From Bacillus sp. sid0103 (GTDB lineage: Bacteria > Bacillota > Bacilli > Bacillales_B > DSM-18226), in contig NZ_JAHUWN010000008.1 of NCBI RefSeq assembly GCF_019219025.1, forward strand, positions 124,001 to 188,000: a DNA stretch of 64,000 nt, written 5' to 3'. Numbering within the stretch: the stretch's first letter is position 1; the number at the start of each line of letters is the position of its first letter. The notes beneath the pieces were generated by a model that saw only the letters and a list, made by a program, of their open reading frames with translations, was not told where the DNA came from and searched no databases. Below are positions 15,513-26,754 of this stretch, one piece after another. The position numbers and the translations under genes were made by a program.

Positions 15513-16685
15513 ATGAGTCGCTTGTTTATGTTTGAAAAGCCTCTGGGCATGAGAGACACGCTTCCGGAGTTATATGAGAAAAAACACCGTGTCCGCACTT
15601 TAATGGAAGACACCATCAAATTATGGGGGTGCCAATTTATTGAAACACCCACACTTGAATATTACGAAACAGTCGGATCGGCATCGGCCATTCAAGATGC
15701 CCAGCTGTTTCGATTGCTTGATAAACAAGGACATACATTGGTACTAAGGCCTGACATGACCGCGCCAATCGCCAGAGTAGCAGCCTCGAAACTTTTACAA
15801 GACGATATGCCGCTTCGGTTAGCCTACTCTGCCAATGTTTTCCGTGCACAGCAGCGTGAAGGAGGCCGGCCAGCTGAATTTGAACAAATCGGCGTGGAAT
15901 GCTTAAATGACGAAACGGTTTCGTGCGATGGTGAGGCCATTGCCATGCTCATTTCTTCATTGAAAAAAACAGGACTGTCTGAGTTCCAAGTATCGATCGG
16001 ACATATTGGCTTTGCCCAAGAATTATTTTTACAAATCCTTGGAACCGATGAGCGAGCTGATTCTTTAAGAAGATTTTTATATGAAAAAAATTATGTTGGC
16101 TACCGTGAGAATGTGAACTCTTTATCACTATCATCGATTGATAAACAAAGACTTCTTCAATTCCTTGATTTAAGGGGAGGGATTGAAGTCATCGGCAAGG
16201 CATTTGATTTGATTGAAAATGAGCAAGGAAAGCTGGCTCTTTTACAGCTTAAGGAATTATGGGAATGCCTTAACGACTATGGTGTTGAGGATGAGGTGAA
16301 GTTTGATTTTACAATCGTCAGTCATATGAGCTACTATTCAGGGATTTTATTTGAAGTATATGCAGGGAATGTCGGCTTTCCAATCGGAAATGGCGGACGG
16401 TACAGCTTATTAGAGAAGTTTGGAAAAAAAGCAAGTGCCACTGGGTTCGCGGTGCATCTCGATCGGCTTCTAGAGGCGCTAGGAAACGACGAAGTGGAAA
16501 ATGCTGTAACCTGTATTATTTTCAGCCAGGAGCGCCGCAAGGAAGCCTTTCAACTAGCTGAAAAGCTGCATGAGGAAGGAAAGCGGACCGCGCTTCAGGA
16601 TATCAACGGCGTCAAAAATATCGATGCGTATACAAAGAAATTTGCGGATACTACCTACTTACTCGGAGGGCGTGCCGATGAATAA
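15513..16685 (+). CDS. hisZ: HisZ, ATP phosphoribosyltransferase regulatory subunit
   Basis: 390 residues. A paralogue of histidyl-tRNA synthetase without tRNA charging, required for activity and histidine feedback of the short-form HisG encoded next. Start ATG 15513 (reads [18 protein letters not shown]) fits the site AAGGATGAG; ATG 15504 lies inside that site. Class II synthetase motif 2 ([32 protein letters not shown] region around residue 105) is present, while the tRNA-binding domain is reduced. It overlaps hisG by 8 bases (ATGAATAA). Confidence 0.95.
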   Translation: MSRLFMFEKPLGMRDTLPELYEKKHRVRTLMEDTIKLWGCQFIETPTLEYYETVGSASAIQDAQLFRLLDKQGHTLVLRPDMTAPIARVAASKLLQDDMPLRLAYSANVFRAQQREGGRPAEFEQIGVECLNDETVSCDGEAIAMLISSLKKTGLSEFQVSIGHIGFAQELFLQILGTDERADSLRRFLYEKNYVGYRENVNSLSLSSIDKQRLLQFLDLRGGIEVIGKAFDLIENEQGKLALLQLKELWECLNDYGVEDEVKFDFTIVSHMSYYSGILFEVYAGNVGFPIGNGGRYSLLEKFGKKASATGFAVHLDRLLEALGNDEVENAVTCIIFSQERRKEAFQLAEKLHEEGKRTALQDINGVKNIDAYTKKFADTTYLLGGRADE

Positions 16686-17322
16686 TATACTAACAATTGC
16701 CATGCCAAAGGGGCGGATTTTTGAAGAAGCGGCTGACCTGCTCAGGAAAGCCGGTTATCAACTTCCGCCGGAATTTGATGATTCACGAAAGTTAATTATT
16801 GAGGTTGAAAACGAGGGTCTTCGGTTTATTTTAGCAAAGCCGACAGATGTTCCTACCTATGTGGAGCATGGTGTTGCCGACATTGGCATTGCCGGCAAGG
16901 ATGTCTTGCTAGAGGAGGAACGTGATGTTTACGAGCTCCTCGACTTACGAATCAGCGCTTGTTATTTAGCGGTAGCTGGTCTTCCTGGGACCAAGATGAA
17001 TGATGTAGCCCCTAGAGTTGCAACGAAATATCCGAATGTGGCGGAAGCCTATTTTCGTGAACAGGGAGAACAGGTTGAAATTATTAAATTAAACGGTTCG
17101 ATCGAACTTGCTCCGATTATCGGCTTATCGGACCGTATCGTCGATATTGTTTCCACGGGCCGGACGATGAGAGAAAATGGTCTTGTTGAGTATGAGCGGA
17201 TTGTCGATGTCACTTCACGACTCATCGTTAATCCTGTCAGCTACCGCATCAAGGATACGAAGATTGATGAACTGGTCACCCGGCTTAGTAAAGTTGTCTC
17301 GATGGAGGTTAATGAAAAATGA
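16678..17322 (+). CDS. hisG: HisG (short form), ATP phosphoribosyltransferase
   Basis: 214 residues, catalytic subunit of the first histidine step: ATP + PRPP to phosphoribosyl-ATP. Start ATG 16678 after GGAGGG, overlapping the end of hisZ. It is the short HisG type that lacks the C-terminal regulatory domain, consistent with the adjacent hisZ. The PRPP-binding loop is in the segment [14 protein letters not shown], and the N-terminal [10 protein letters not shown] is characteristic. It overlaps hisD by four bases (ATGA). Confidence 0.97.
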   Translation: MNNILTIAMPKGRIFEEAADLLRKAGYQLPPEFDDSRKLIIEVENEGLRFILAKPTDVPTYVEHGVADIGIAGKDVLLEEERDVYELLDLRISACYLAVAGLPGTKMNDVAPRVATKYPNVAEAYFREQGEQVEIIKLNGSIELAPIIGLSDRIVDIVSTGRTMRENGLVEYERIVDVTSRLIVNPVSYRIKDTKIDELVTRLSKVVSMEVNEK

Positions 17323-18605
17323 AAATAGTAAAAGTAAATGACCTCGTCTCGATTAAGCGATCGATTGAGTCAGGTACCTCCAGACAGGTAGAGGTGGTAA
17401 AAGAGATAATTGCAGCGATTCGTACTCGCGGCGATGAAGCATTACGGGAATATACAGAGAAATTCGACCGCGTTAACTTAGCCCTCTTTTCCGTCACTGA
17501 AAAAGAAATAGAGGCTGCTTACGAGCAGATAGATGAGCGTTTTATAGCGATTGTTAGGGAAGCAGCTGACAATATTCGCACTTTCCATGAAAAACAGCTG
17601 CGGCCTTCATGGATGACGACCGAGGAAAATGGAACCGTCCTAGGTCAAAAAATCACTCCGCTCGATTCAGTCGGGGTATATGTGCCAGGCGGAACCGCCG
17701 CCTACCCATCCTCCGTTCTGATGAACGTACTTCCGGCGAAAGTAGCCGGTGTGAAACGGATTGTGATGGTATCACCACCGGATGACCAAGGTCAATTACC
17801 CGCTGCCGTCCTTGTTGCGGCGAAGGAAGCAGGCGTTGAAGAAATTTATAAGGTGGGAGGGGCCCAAGCGATTGCGGCACTTGCCTATGGAACCGAATCG
17901 ATTCACTCTGTCGATAAAATTACTGGTCCCGGAAATATTTATGTTGCATTAGCAAAACGAGAAGTTTATGGGGATGTTGACATTGATATGATTGCCGGTC
18001 CAAGCGAGATTGCGATTTTGGCAGATGAAACGGCAAGACCAGATGAGGTTGCGGCCGACCTATTATCACAGGCTGAGCACGATCCACGCGCCTGCAGTGT
18101 TCTCGTTACACCATCGAGTGTCCTGGCCGAAGCGGTTGCCGTAGAAGTCGAAAAGCAACTAGAACAACTGCCGCGAAAAGACATCGCCGCCCGTTCGATT
18201 GCAGATTATGGTGCCATTTACCTAACGGAAACCATCGAGGAAGCGATTGACACCGTCAATCAATTAGCGCCAGAACATTTAGAGATCATCACTGAAAATG
18301 CGATTGAACTGCTTGGAAAAATTCGACACGCAGGTGCGATCTTTATCGGCCGTTATAGCTCTGAGCCGGTTGGTGACTACTTTGCGGGTCCTAATCACGT
18401 TCTTCCTACAAATGGAACGGCACGTTTTTCGAGTCCGTTGAATGTGGACGATTTTCAAAAGAAATCAAGCGTGATTATCTATAGCCAAAAAGCGATAGAA
18501 GAAAATGGTGCTAAAATTGCGGAGTTTGCTCGTAAGGAAGGGCTCGAGGCCCACGCACGGGCAGTTGAATACCGCTTAAAAAATGACGGAAAATTATCGT
18601 ATTGA
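17319..18605 (+). CDS. hisD: HisD, histidinol dehydrogenase
   Basis: 428 residues. NAD-dependent oxidation of L-histidinol to L-histidine in two steps, the last of the pathway; Zn-dependent. Typical motifs: the GGTAAYPSS segment, [12 protein letters not shown], the signature [17 protein letters not shown], and QAEHDP with zinc and catalytic residues (Q/H), then APEHLEI and GPNHVLPT near the C-terminus. Normal length. The ATG overlaps the hisG stop, indicating translational coupling. Confidence 0.97.
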   Translation: MKIVKVNDLVSIKRSIESGTSRQVEVVKEIIAAIRTRGDEALREYTEKFDRVNLALFSVTEKEIEAAYEQIDERFIAIVREAADNIRTFHEKQLRPSWMTTEENGTVLGQKITPLDSVGVYVPGGTAAYPSSVLMNVLPAKVAGVKRIVMVSPPDDQGQLPAAVLVAAKEAGVEEIYKVGGAQAIAALAYGTESIHSVDKITGPGNIYVALAKREVYGDVDIDMIAGPSEIAILADETARPDEVAADLLSQAEHDPRACSVLVTPSSVLAEAVAVEVEKQLEQLPRKDIAARSIADYGAIYLTETIEEAIDTVNQLAPEHLEIITENAIELLGKIRHAGAIFIGRYSSEPVGDYFAGPNHVLPTNGTARFSSPLNVDDFQKKSSVIIYSQKAIEENGAKIAEFARKEGLEAHARAVEYRLKNDGKLSY

Positions 18606-18627
18606 CAATATATAGGGGGTCCCTTTC

Positions 18628-19215
18628 ATGGAAAGAATCGCAAGTATTGAACGGAACACGAATGAAACACAAATTCAATTAACGTTAGATGTGGATGGAG
18701 ACGGTCAGTCGAATTTAGAAACAGGTGTACCGTTCATGACCCATATGCTTGATTTATTCACCAAACATGGACAATTCAATCTGACAGTGAATGCAAATGG
18801 GGATACTGAAGTGGACGATCACCATACCACAGAGGATATCGGAATTTGTCTTGGACAGGCGCTGCGTGAAGCATTAGGTGACAAACGTGGTATTAAGCGC
18901 TACGGAAACGCATTTGTACCGATGGATGAAGCGCTGGCACAGGTGGTCGTGGACCTTAGTAATCGTCCGCATCTTGAAATGCGTGCAGAGTTCCCCGGAC
19001 AAAAGGTGGGTACATTTGATACCGAACTCGTTCATGAATTCTTATGGAAACTTGCACTCGAGGCACGGATGAATCTTCATGTCATCGTACATTACGGCAA
19101 AAATACACACCATATGATCGAAGCCGTCTTTAAAGCGCTGGGACGTGCCCTTGACGAAGCCACAACCATCGACCCACGCATCAAAGGCGTTCCATCAACT
19201 AAGGGAATGCTCTAG
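18628..19215 (+). CDS. hisB: HisB, imidazoleglycerol-phosphate dehydratase
   Basis: 195 residues, monofunctional dehydratase that converts imidazole glycerol phosphate to imidazole acetol phosphate with two Mn ions. Metal motifs [21 protein letters not shown] and [15 protein letters not shown] are intact. ATG 18628 follows AGGGGG after a 22-base gap from hisD. Downstream, 88 bases separate it from hisH and hold copies of a dispersed 13-bp repeat. Confidence 0.97.
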   Translation: MERIASIERNTNETQIQLTLDVDGDGQSNLETGVPFMTHMLDLFTKHGQFNLTVNANGDTEVDDHHTTEDIGICLGQALREALGDKRGIKRYGNAFVPMDEALAQVVVDLSNRPHLEMRAEFPGQKVGTFDTELVHEFLWKLALEARMNLHVIVHYGKNTHHMIEAVFKALGRALDEATTIDPRIKGVPSTKGML

Positions 19216-19227
19216 AAGAAAATTAGT

Positions 19228-19272
19228 GGTGTCAGGCACCATGTGAAGAATATAACAATGGTTGTCAGGCAC
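19228..19272. repeat. Dispersed 13-bp repeat between hisB and hisH
   Basis: A full copy GGTGTCAGGCACC (19228-19240), complement of the copies at 2.1 kb, and a truncated copy TGTCAGGCAC (19263-19272). They interrupt what is otherwise a tightly coupled operon. Confidence 0.8.
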
Positions 19273-19303
19273 TATAATAGGCACTGTGAAAGGAATGGTA
19301 GGG

Positions 19304-19930
19304 ATGATTGGCATTGTTGACTATGGAATGGGCAATCTGTATAGTGTTAGCAAGGCATTGGAACGGCTGGGTGCGGAGTATTTTATTTCTGCGGATAAGG
19401 GTGAGCTGCTAGCTGCAGATGCCTTGCTTCTTCCTGGTGTGGGCTCTTTTCGTGATGCGATGGAACGTTTGCCAGTGGAGACGATTAAGGAGTTTGCGGC
19501 AACGGGTAAACCGCTGCTTGGCATCTGCCTTGGGATGCAGCTGCTATTTGAAAATAGTGAAGAAAATGGCCCGACAGAAGGTTTGGGATTGTTACCCGGC
19601 AGTGTTCGCCGTTTTCCAGGGAAAACACCGGATGGACACACCTACAAAGTTCCGCACATGGGCTGGAACAAGCTTGAATTTGTTCAAGAATCGCCGCTGT
19701 TAAAAGGTCTCGAAGAGGATTATGTCTATTTCGTGCATTCCTATTATGTGGATGCGGAAAACTCAGACGTGTTACTGGCAAAGGCTAATTATCACGAACA
19801 GGTATCTGCTGTTGTTGGCAGAGATAATATATATGGAATGCAATTTCATCCGGAAAAAAGCAGCAAGCTGGGCATGTCCCTTTTAGCGAATTTTCTACAA
19901 ATGGTGGAGGAAAGGAAGGCAATCCGATGA
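19304..19930 (+). CDS. hisH: HisH, glutaminase subunit of IGP synthase
   Basis: 208 residues. Class I amidotransferase that supplies NH3 from glutamine to HisF. Start ATG 19304, nine bases after AAAGGA, giving [19 protein letters not shown]; the longer frame from 19262 starts within repeat sequence. Catalytic triad: Cys in [10 protein letters not shown] (about residue 80), His and Glu in QFHPEKSS (about residues 187-189). It overlaps hisA by four bases. Confidence 0.96.
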   Translation: MIGIVDYGMGNLYSVSKALERLGAEYFISADKGELLAADALLLPGVGSFRDAMERLPVETIKEFAATGKPLLGICLGMQLLFENSEENGPTEGLGLLPGSVRRFPGKTPDGHTYKVPHMGWNKLEFVQESPLLKGLEEDYVYFVHSYYVDAENSDVLLAKANYHEQVSAVVGRDNIYGMQFHPEKSSKLGMSLLANFLQMVEERKAIR

Positions 19931-20652
19931 GTTTAACGATTTATCCAGCAATTGATATGCGCGGTGGCAAGTGCGTCCGACTTCTCCAAGGGGACTACGA
20001 CCAAGAAACGATTTACGGCGACTCGCCATTTGATATGGCGAAGAGTTTTGCCGCTGATGGTTCCGAATGGATTCACATGGTGGACCTTGACGGGGCAAAG
20101 GATGGCAAACGGGTCAATGACCTGTTTGTGATTGAAGCAGCGCAAAAGTTACAGGTAAATATTCAGATTGGCGGCGGCATTCGTTCAGAGGAGGATATCC
20201 TCCACTATCTTGAAAATGGCGTGAACCGTGTCATCATTGGCAGTATCGCTGTTTCCAACCCTGAATTCGCCATTGATATGATCAAAAAATACGGCGGAAA
20301 AATTGCACTCGGCATTGATGCGAAAAACGGCTATGTGGCCACACATGGCTGGCTGGATACTTCCGAACTGAAGGCCCTCGACCTCGGAAAACGCTTTGCA
20401 GAAGCTGGAGCGGAGACGTTTATTTTTACCGATATTGCAACTGATGGGACTCTCGCTGGTCCGAATATTGCCGCTGTCTGTGAAATGGCCGAAGTGACCG
20501 GGAAAAATGTCATTGCCTCTGGCGGGGTAAGCAGTCTAGGCGACCTAAGAGCAATTGCTTCTAAGGGGATTCAAGGAGCGATTGTGGGAAAAGCCCTTTA
20601 TGAAAACCGCTTCACTTTAAAAGAGGCCCTGAAAGAGGTGGGCACCCGATGA
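19927..20652 (+). CDS. hisA: HisA, phosphoribosyl isomerase
   Basis: 241 residues, (beta-alpha)8 barrel that isomerises ProFAR to PRFAR. N-terminal catalytic Asp in [13 protein letters not shown], second acid in [13 protein letters not shown], phosphate loops GGGIRSEED and [13 protein letters not shown]. Starts within ATGA at the end of hisH and ends in ATGA with hisF. Confidence 0.97.
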   Translation: MSLTIYPAIDMRGGKCVRLLQGDYDQETIYGDSPFDMAKSFAADGSEWIHMVDLDGAKDGKRVNDLFVIEAAQKLQVNIQIGGGIRSEEDILHYLENGVNRVIIGSIAVSNPEFAIDMIKKYGGKIALGIDAKNGYVATHGWLDTSELKALDLGKRFAEAGAETFIFTDIATDGTLAGPNIAAVCEMAEVTGKNVIASGGVSSLGDLRAIASKGIQGAIVGKALYENRFTLKEALKEVGTR

Positions 20653-21410
20653 CATTAACAAAAAGAATCATCCCCTGCCTCGATGTAAAGGACGGACGGG
20701 TAGTAAAAGGGATACAATTCGTCCAACTGCGCGATGCCGGAGATCCCGTGGAACTGGCGCGCTTTTATGATGAGCAGGGAGCCGACGAACTCGTTTTTCT
20801 AGATATCTCTGCATCCGTTGAAGGCCGGAAAACAATGGTTGAAGTCGTTAAAGCCGTCGCTTCAGAGCTGGCGATTCCGTTTACCGTTGGCGGGGGCATT
20901 AATGCTTTGGAGGATATGAAAAGAATCTTACGTGCTGGGGCAGATAAGGTATCGCTGAATACAGCAGCTGTCCTTAATCCGGCCCTTATTAAGGAAGGTG
21001 CCAGCTACTTTGGTTCACAATGCATCGTTGTCGCAATTGATGCCAAATACGATGAAGCAATTGGAACGTGGCGCGTATTTACGCACGGCGGCAGAACACC
21101 TACAGACAAACTGGTGATTGAATGGGCAGTAGAAGCGGCGCAGTTGGGTGCGGGGGAAATTTTACTAACGAGCATGGATAGTGATGGCGAAAAAAATGGG
21201 TTCGATCTTGAACTGACGAAGGCAGTAAGTGAAGCGGTAACCATTCCAGTCATTGCCTCAGGTGGGGCCGGAAATTCGGAACATTTTGAAGAAGCATTCT
21301 TAGCTGGAAAAGCAGATGCTGCTCTAGCTGCGTCTATTTTTCACTATAAAGAGACATCCGTTCATGAAGTAAAAAGCTATTTACGGGAAAAAGGAGTGAC
21401 GGTTCGATGA
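20649..21410 (+). CDS. hisF: HisF, cyclase subunit of IGP synthase
   Basis: 253 residues, barrel partner of HisH that closes the imidazole ring and releases AICAR. Catalytic Asp in [15 protein letters not shown] (about residue 11) and in [13 protein letters not shown] (about residue 130), and glycine-rich phosphate loops VGGGINAL and [11 protein letters not shown]. Four-base overlaps on both sides. Confidence 0.97.
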   Translation: MTLTKRIIPCLDVKDGRVVKGIQFVQLRDAGDPVELARFYDEQGADELVFLDISASVEGRKTMVEVVKAVASELAIPFTVGGGINALEDMKRILRAGADKVSLNTAAVLNPALIKEGASYFGSQCIVVAIDAKYDEAIGTWRVFTHGGRTPTDKLVIEWAVEAAQLGAGEILLTSMDSDGEKNGFDLELTKAVSEAVTIPVIASGGAGNSEHFEEAFLAGKADAALAASIFHYKETSVHEVKSYLREKGVTVR

Positions 21411-22024
21411 ATGTCCGGTTTGATGAAAAAGGGCTAGTGCCCGCAATTATTCAAGATGCAGGGACGAAAGAAGTATTAACACTCGCTTATATGAATGAGG
21501 AATCGCTCGCCAAAACGATTGAAACGGGGGAAACGTGGTTTTACAGCCGTTCCCGTCAGGAATTATGGCATAAAGGTGCAACGAGCGGTAATACACAGAC
21601 TGTTGTCAGCATGAACTATGATTGCGACCAAGATGCGTTATTAGTTCTTGTTTATCCGAAAGGTCCTGCCTGCCATACCGGTGCGGTGAGTTGTTTTTCA
21701 GAACGGGGCTTTACGGGGACATCTAGTCTGGCAGACTATCAGATCCTGCAATCACTTGAAAAAGTCATTGTTGACCGCGAACGTGAGCGTCCAGAAGGGG
21801 CATACACAACCTATCTATTTGAAAAAGGCGTCGATAAGATTTTGAAAAAAATCGGGGAAGAAGCGTCTGAGGTGATCATCGCTGCCAAGAACCGTGATGC
21901 TGAGGAGCTCCGCTGGGAAGCTGCAGATTTGCTTTACCACTTGCAGGTATTGCTGGTTGAACAAGGCCTTCCATTTAAAGAAGTACTCAAAACTTTAGAA
22001 GAAAGACACAAGGACCGGTCGTAA
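21407..22024 (+). CDS. hisI: HisIE, bifunctional PRA-CH/PRA-PH
   Basis: 205 residues. Residues 1-115 are the phosphoribosyl-AMP cyclohydrolase ([15 protein letters not shown]; Zn/Mg site [20 protein letters not shown]). Residues 116-205 are the phosphoribosyl-ATP pyrophosphohydrolase, an all-helical MazG-like domain ([27 protein letters not shown]). It is the last gene; hisC is not in the operon, so the aminotransferase must be elsewhere, as in B. subtilis. The terminator starts before the stop codon. Confidence 0.96.
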   Translation: MNVRFDEKGLVPAIIQDAGTKEVLTLAYMNEESLAKTIETGETWFYSRSRQELWHKGATSGNTQTVVSMNYDCDQDALLVLVYPKGPACHTGAVSCFSERGFTGTSSLADYQILQSLEKVIVDRERERPEGAYTTYLFEKGVDKILKKIGEEASEVIIAAKNRDAEELRWEAADLLYHLQVLLVEQGLPFKEVLKTLEERHKDRS

Positions 22025-22037
22025 ATGACCGGTTTTA
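22014..22037 (+). terminator. Terminator of the his operon
   Basis: Stem ACCGGTC/GACCGGT (22014-22020, 22027-22033) with loop GTAAAT and a short T-run; the left arm and loop include the hisI stop codon. Confidence 0.82.
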
Positions 22038-22063
22038 TTTATTTAGAACTACATTAAAAAGGG

Positions 22064-22181
22064 AATTATACAAAATTGAAGGCTAATTATACAAATCAGG
22101 CTACAATTATACAAAACTAAGATGTTATTTTACAAAACACACCGATAATTTTACGAAAATTAGATTAAATCAACAAAATTT
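22064..22181 (+). repeat. 21-bp phased array, core TTATACAAAA (array 4)
   Basis: The invariant C of the core lies at 22071, 22092, 22112, 22133, 22154 and 22174 (steps 21, 20, 21, 21, 20). Core variants are TTATACAAAA, TTATACAAAT, TTTTACAAAA, TTTTACGAAA and AACAAAA. It begins ~30 bases after the his terminator and precedes the TPR gene. Confidence 0.88.
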
Positions 22182-22266
22182 GTAAAAATATTACCATTTG
22201 ACCATATCTCCCTAAATCAAACCGTAAATCCCCCTATACTAGCCCTTCTCGAACAACTCCCTAGTG

Positions 22267-22275
22267 TGGTATACT
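22267..22275 (+). promoter_or_regulatory. Extended -10 promoter for the TPR gene
   Basis: TGGTATACT: TG at 22267-22268 and TATACT at 22270-22275, without a good -35. It lies 33 bases before the start codon. Confidence 0.45.
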
Positions 22276-22307
22276 ACCTTAGTTATGTTAAAAATGTGGA
22301 GGACTTC

Positions 22308-23801
22308 ATGGGTAAAGACGCGAAAGCAAGAATGCATATGGGAAAATTACTTACATTTGTTCCTACGGGGGAATATTATTTCACGAAGGGTTTAAAGGCA
22401 TTCCATCGACGTGATTTTATCAAAGCAAAAAAATATCTTGGGCGAGCGATGCAGCTTGAGCCGGGTGAACCGATGATAATATGCCAGTTGGCGATTGTGT
22501 CAACAGAACTTGGCGAGTTTGAAAATTCCAACCGACTCTTGCACCTCATCCTTGAAGAACTAGATCAAGAAATGGTCGAATGCCATTATTTTTTGGCCAA
22601 TAATTACGCCCATTTGGGATTTTTTAAAGATGCTTATCACCACGCCAAACTGTATTTACAGCTGGACCCCGATGGTGACTTTTGCGATGACACAGAGGAA
22701 TTACTAGATGTACTTTCATTTGAGTCGGAAGATCTTGAGGATGATCTATATCAGCAGGATGACTTAATCGTTAAACAAGAACAGGCTCGTGACCTGCTCG
22801 AGTCAGGTTATTTTCCAAAGGCAATTGAGCTGCTAAAAGATGTCGTAAAGGACTATCCAGAGTATTGGTCTGCGTATAACAACTTGGCACTCGCCTATTT
22901 TTATTTAGGAAAGACACAAAAGGCGGAATCCATTTTAGCGGACGTTTTAGAACGGAATCCAGGAAATCTGCATGCCTTATGTAACCGGCTTGTATTTGCT
23001 TATTATCAGGGACAGGCAAGAAATGTTGCAGGAATGATTGACACGTTGAAGAAAATTCAACCGCTTCTAAGTGAACAGCAATTTAAGCTTGGGGCCACGT
23101 TTGCTTTAGTAGGAGAATATGACCTAGCTTATTTATGGCTGAAAAAATTATATAAGTACGGCTTTGATGGAGATGGCCCGTTTTACTATTGGCTTTCCCA
23201 TTCTGCCTATTTCACTGGTAATGAGAATTTTGCAAAAAGCGTCTGGAAAAAGGTGTTGGAACTGAATCCTGATAAAGAAGGCTCCGAACCTTGGAATAAA
23301 GAAACTGGGCAAGCAAACGGTTTTGAAGACCATTCTGGTTCCATTTTTCAAAAATTGGACAGCGACTATGTGGAAGAGCGCTTATTTGCTCTATTTCTTA
23401 CGACCGTTTCGAGTAAAAAAGAAGAAATAATCACCTCCAAGCGGCTCTTACAAAATCAAAAATTTACGCGCTTGGAAAAAGAATATATCTCGTTGATTCG
23501 TTCAGGAAAACCTTCTAAGACTGCGGATGCACAAGAAGTTGCCGAACTTTTTTATGAAACTCATCAACCAATTGGTACGATTGAGGCTGGTTTATATCTC
23601 ATGTGGTTTTCTGTGTTTGTCGAGGTATCCAAAGACAGCCTCCAATTGAAAAATAAACGTGCTTGGGCCGGAGCCGTGGAGTATGTGTGGCACAAACTTC
23701 GCAGTGAAAAAATTTCTCAGCAAGAGGTAGCTGACCGCTATGGGATTTCCTCAGCAACTATTGGTAAATATGTAAAAATAGTCAATAACTATTTGAATTA
23801 G
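22308..23801 (+). CDS. yvcD: TPR protein with C-terminal HTH-like segment (YvcD-like)
   Basis: 497 residues; start ATG 22308 after TGGAGG. Residues ~30-340 are tetratricopeptide repeats (KAFHRRDFIKAKKYLGRAMQLEPGEP, YNNLALAYFYLGKTQKAESIL). The last ~30 residues, SQQEVADRYGISSATIGKYV, read as a helix-turn-helix. The middle (about 370-450) is unassigned. Position between the his operon and trxB matches yvcD of B. subtilis. Function unknown; TPR plus HTH suggests peptide-responsive control, as in RNPP regulators, but the domain order is reversed, so this is inference. Confidence 0.75.
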   Translation: MGKDAKARMHMGKLLTFVPTGEYYFTKGLKAFHRRDFIKAKKYLGRAMQLEPGEPMIICQLAIVSTELGEFENSNRLLHLILEELDQEMVECHYFLANNYAHLGFFKDAYHHAKLYLQLDPDGDFCDDTEELLDVLSFESEDLEDDLYQQDDLIVKQEQARDLLESGYFPKAIELLKDVVKDYPEYWSAYNNLALAYFYLGKTQKAESILADVLERNPGNLHALCNRLVFAYYQGQARNVAGMIDTLKKIQPLLSEQQFKLGATFALVGEYDLAYLWLKKLYKYGFDGDGPFYYWLSHSAYFTGNENFAKSVWKKVLELNPDKEGSEPWNKETGQANGFEDHSGSIFQKLDSDYVEERLFALFLTTVSSKKEEIITSKRLLQNQKFTRLEKEYISLIRSGKPSKTADAQEVAELFYETHQPIGTIEAGLYLMWFSVFVEVSKDSLQLKNKRAWAGAVEYVWHKLRSEKISQQEVADRYGISSATIGKYVKIVNNYLN

Positions 23802-23989
23802 GCTGTTTTCGCATAAATTGTTTTTCGTATAGGTTCATCAATCCGTATTCCTATTTGTTCGTGGCATCTTTTCGTAAGTAAATACGAAGTATCGCTGGTA
23901 ATCTTAGTAAATGGCCCTAATTCAAAAGTAACAAAGTTTTCGAAAGAGCCTTAATTAAGCATATTGGTGGACGATAAAACATTTGTTAT

Positions 23990-25002
<1,013 letters not shown>

Positions 25003-25130
25003 TCTTAGGAAAGTCTGATAGCTATTTTTAAAAACGTAACTCTGTTTTAATTCTCCTGTAACAATTGTGCAATAAAGTTACGGTATGATATAAACAGTAA
25101 TTGACCCCCTTTAAAAATATATTTCTTTTA

Positions 25131-25162
25131 TGCACAGGCCCGCAGCCTGTGCTATTTTTTTT
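25131..25162 (+). terminator. Terminator after trxB
   Basis: Stem GCACAGGC/GCCTGTGC (25132-25139, 25145-25152), loop CCGCA, then a long T-run. Confidence 0.9.
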
Positions 25163-25226
25163 TGGTTTGCACTATTTGTTACTGGTGTCAGGAGAAATTC
25201 TTAACAGAATATCAAATTTGTATTCA

Positions 25227-25255
25227 TTGTGACTGCATCCAAAAAATAGTATAAT
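25227..25255 (+). promoter_or_regulatory. SigA promoter of yvcI-rapZ-yvcK-whiA-crh
   Basis: TTGTGA (25227-25232), 17 bases, TATAAT (25250-25255). Confidence 0.7.
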
Positions 25256-25381
25256 ACTAAGAATGAATGGAAAGTTATTGTAGGATATATAGCCAAGCCT
25301 AAGGAAGGACCTTGCCAAATTAAAAAAGGTTCGGACGAGAGCTGTTACATTGTAGATGCTTGATTAAGAGGGTGAAATGTT

Positions 25382-25840
25382 GTGCAACGAGTCACCAATT
25401 GTGTATTGATTAGAGACGAAAAAATATTGTTGCTTCAAAAGCCGCGCCGTGGCTGGTGGGTTGCTCCTGGTGGGAAAATGGAGCCAGGTGAATCGGTTCG
25501 CGACTCATGTATCAGAGAATACCGTGAGGAAACGGGAATCTATTTGAAAAACCCGCAATTAAAAGGGATTTTTACAATGATCATGAAAGAAAATGACCAA
25601 CTTCTTTCCGAATGGATGATGTTTACATTTGTAGCGACCGATTCGGATGGAGTCGATTTAGACGAATCCGAGGAAGGTAAGCTGGAGTGGCAAATGATCG
25701 ATCAATTGAAAAAGTTACCAATGGCTGCTGGTGATTATCATATTCTTGATTATATGATTCACGGAAAAGGAATTATTTACGGTACTTTTACTTATACAAA
25801 AGACTTTCAACTAATCAGTTACCGATTAGATCCAAGCTAA
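25382..25840 (+). CDS. yvcI: YvcI-like Nudix hydrolase
   Basis: 152 residues, 8-oxo-dGTP-diphosphatase type. The Nudix box reads GGKMEPGESVRDSCIREYRE followed by ETGI (about residues 31-54), with all catalytic Glu residues. Start GTG 25382 follows GAGGGTG. It is the first gene of a conserved Firmicute operon; substrate unproven. Confidence 0.9.
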   Translation: MQRVTNCVLIRDEKILLLQKPRRGWWVAPGGKMEPGESVRDSCIREYREETGIYLKNPQLKGIFTMIMKENDQLLSEWMMFTFVATDSDGVDLDESEEGKLEWQMIDQLKKLPMAAGDYHILDYMIHGKGIIYGTFTYTKDFQLISYRLDPS

Positions 25841-25860
25841 CCTATAGGGGGAAATGAATA

Positions 25861-26754
25861 ATGAGTACCGGTGCGGTAAATGACATACAAATGGTAATAA
25901 TTACAGGAATGTCTGGTGCAGGAAAAACTGTGGCCATTCAAAGTTTTGAAGATTTAGGATTCTTTTGTGTCGATAATTTGCCTCCAACCTTGCTTCCAAA
26001 ATTCCTTGAACTTATGAAGGAATCCGGGAATAAGATGAATAAAGTCGCCCTCGTTATGGACCTGCGCGGCAGAGAATTTTTTGATCATCTCTTTAAAGCA
26101 TTAGATGAACTAGCAGAAACATCATGGGTGGCCCCGCGAATCTTATTTTTAGATGCAGATGATTCCACATTAGTCCGAAGATATAAAGAAACAAGGCGGT
26201 CACATCCGCTCGCACAAACAGGTCTGCCGCTAGAAGGAATCACGTTAGAGCGCGAACTCCTCGAAGAACTAAAAGGCAGGGCTCAATTGATTTACAATAC
26301 TTCCCAGATGAAACCAAGGGAACTTCGTGAGAAAATATTAACGGAATTTACCGCGAATAAACAATCAATCTTCACTGTCAATGTCATGTCATTCGGCTTT
26401 AAGTATGGAATTCCCATTGATGCAGATTTAGTGTTTGATGTGCGCTTCTTGCCAAATCCCCATTATATCGAGCATATGAGACCAAAAACAGGTCTAGATG
26501 AAGATGTTTCCAGTTATGTATTAAAATGGAATGAAACGCATAAGTTCTTGGAAAAAGTAACCGACTTGCTATCTTTCATGCTTCCGCATTATAAGCGGGA
26601 AGGTAAAGCGCAGCTTGTTATTGCGATTGGCTGTACAGGTGGACAGCATCGTTCCGTAACACTAGCTGAGTATATCGGTAAGTTTTTCGAAAAGGACTAT
26701 AAGACATGTATTTCTCATCGTGACATTGAGAGGAGAAAGGAAAAAACAACATGA
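25861..26754 (+). CDS. rapZ: RapZ (YvcJ), nucleotide-binding adaptor
   Basis: 297 residues. N-terminal P-loop GMSGAGKT (about residues 17-24), Walker B-like DNLPPTLLP, and the C-terminal RapZ domain with [18 protein letters not shown] (around residue 258). In B. subtilis YvcJ hydrolyses GTP and affects competence; in E. coli RapZ delivers GlmZ RNA to RNase E to control glmS. The conserved Cys/His cluster of the C-domain is intact. Overlaps yvcK by four bases. Confidence 0.95.
   Translation: MSTGAVNDIQMVIITGMSGAGKTVAIQSFEDLGFFCVDNLPPTLLPKFLELMKESGNKMNKVALVMDLRGREFFDHLFKALDELAETSWVAPRILFLDADDSTLVRRYKETRRSHPLAQTGLPLEGITLERELLEELKGRAQLIYNTSQMKPRELREKILTEFTANKQSIFTVNVMSFGFKYGIPIDADLVFDVRFLPNPHYIEHMRPKTGLDEDVSSYVLKWNETHKFLEKVTDLLSFMLPHYKREGKAQLVIAIGCTGGQHRSVTLAEYIGKFFEKDYKTCISHRDIERRKEKTT

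Larger units (their letters stand above)
25003..25381. other. trxB-yvcI intergenic region
   Basis: 379 bases without a recognisable gene. It has a lone TATGAT (25084-25089), a strong hairpin with T-run (25131-25162), a truncated 13-bp dispersed repeat (GGTGTCAGG, 25184-25192) and the yvcI promoter (25227-25255) followed by a ~120-base leader rich in short stems. I recognise no riboswitch class in that leader. Confidence 0.6.

Noticed and set aside
23802..23890. Repeated TTTTCGTA/TCGTAT motifs as another phased array
   Set aside because: Spacing is irregular (16, 18, 16, 13), unlike the 20-21 bp arrays.
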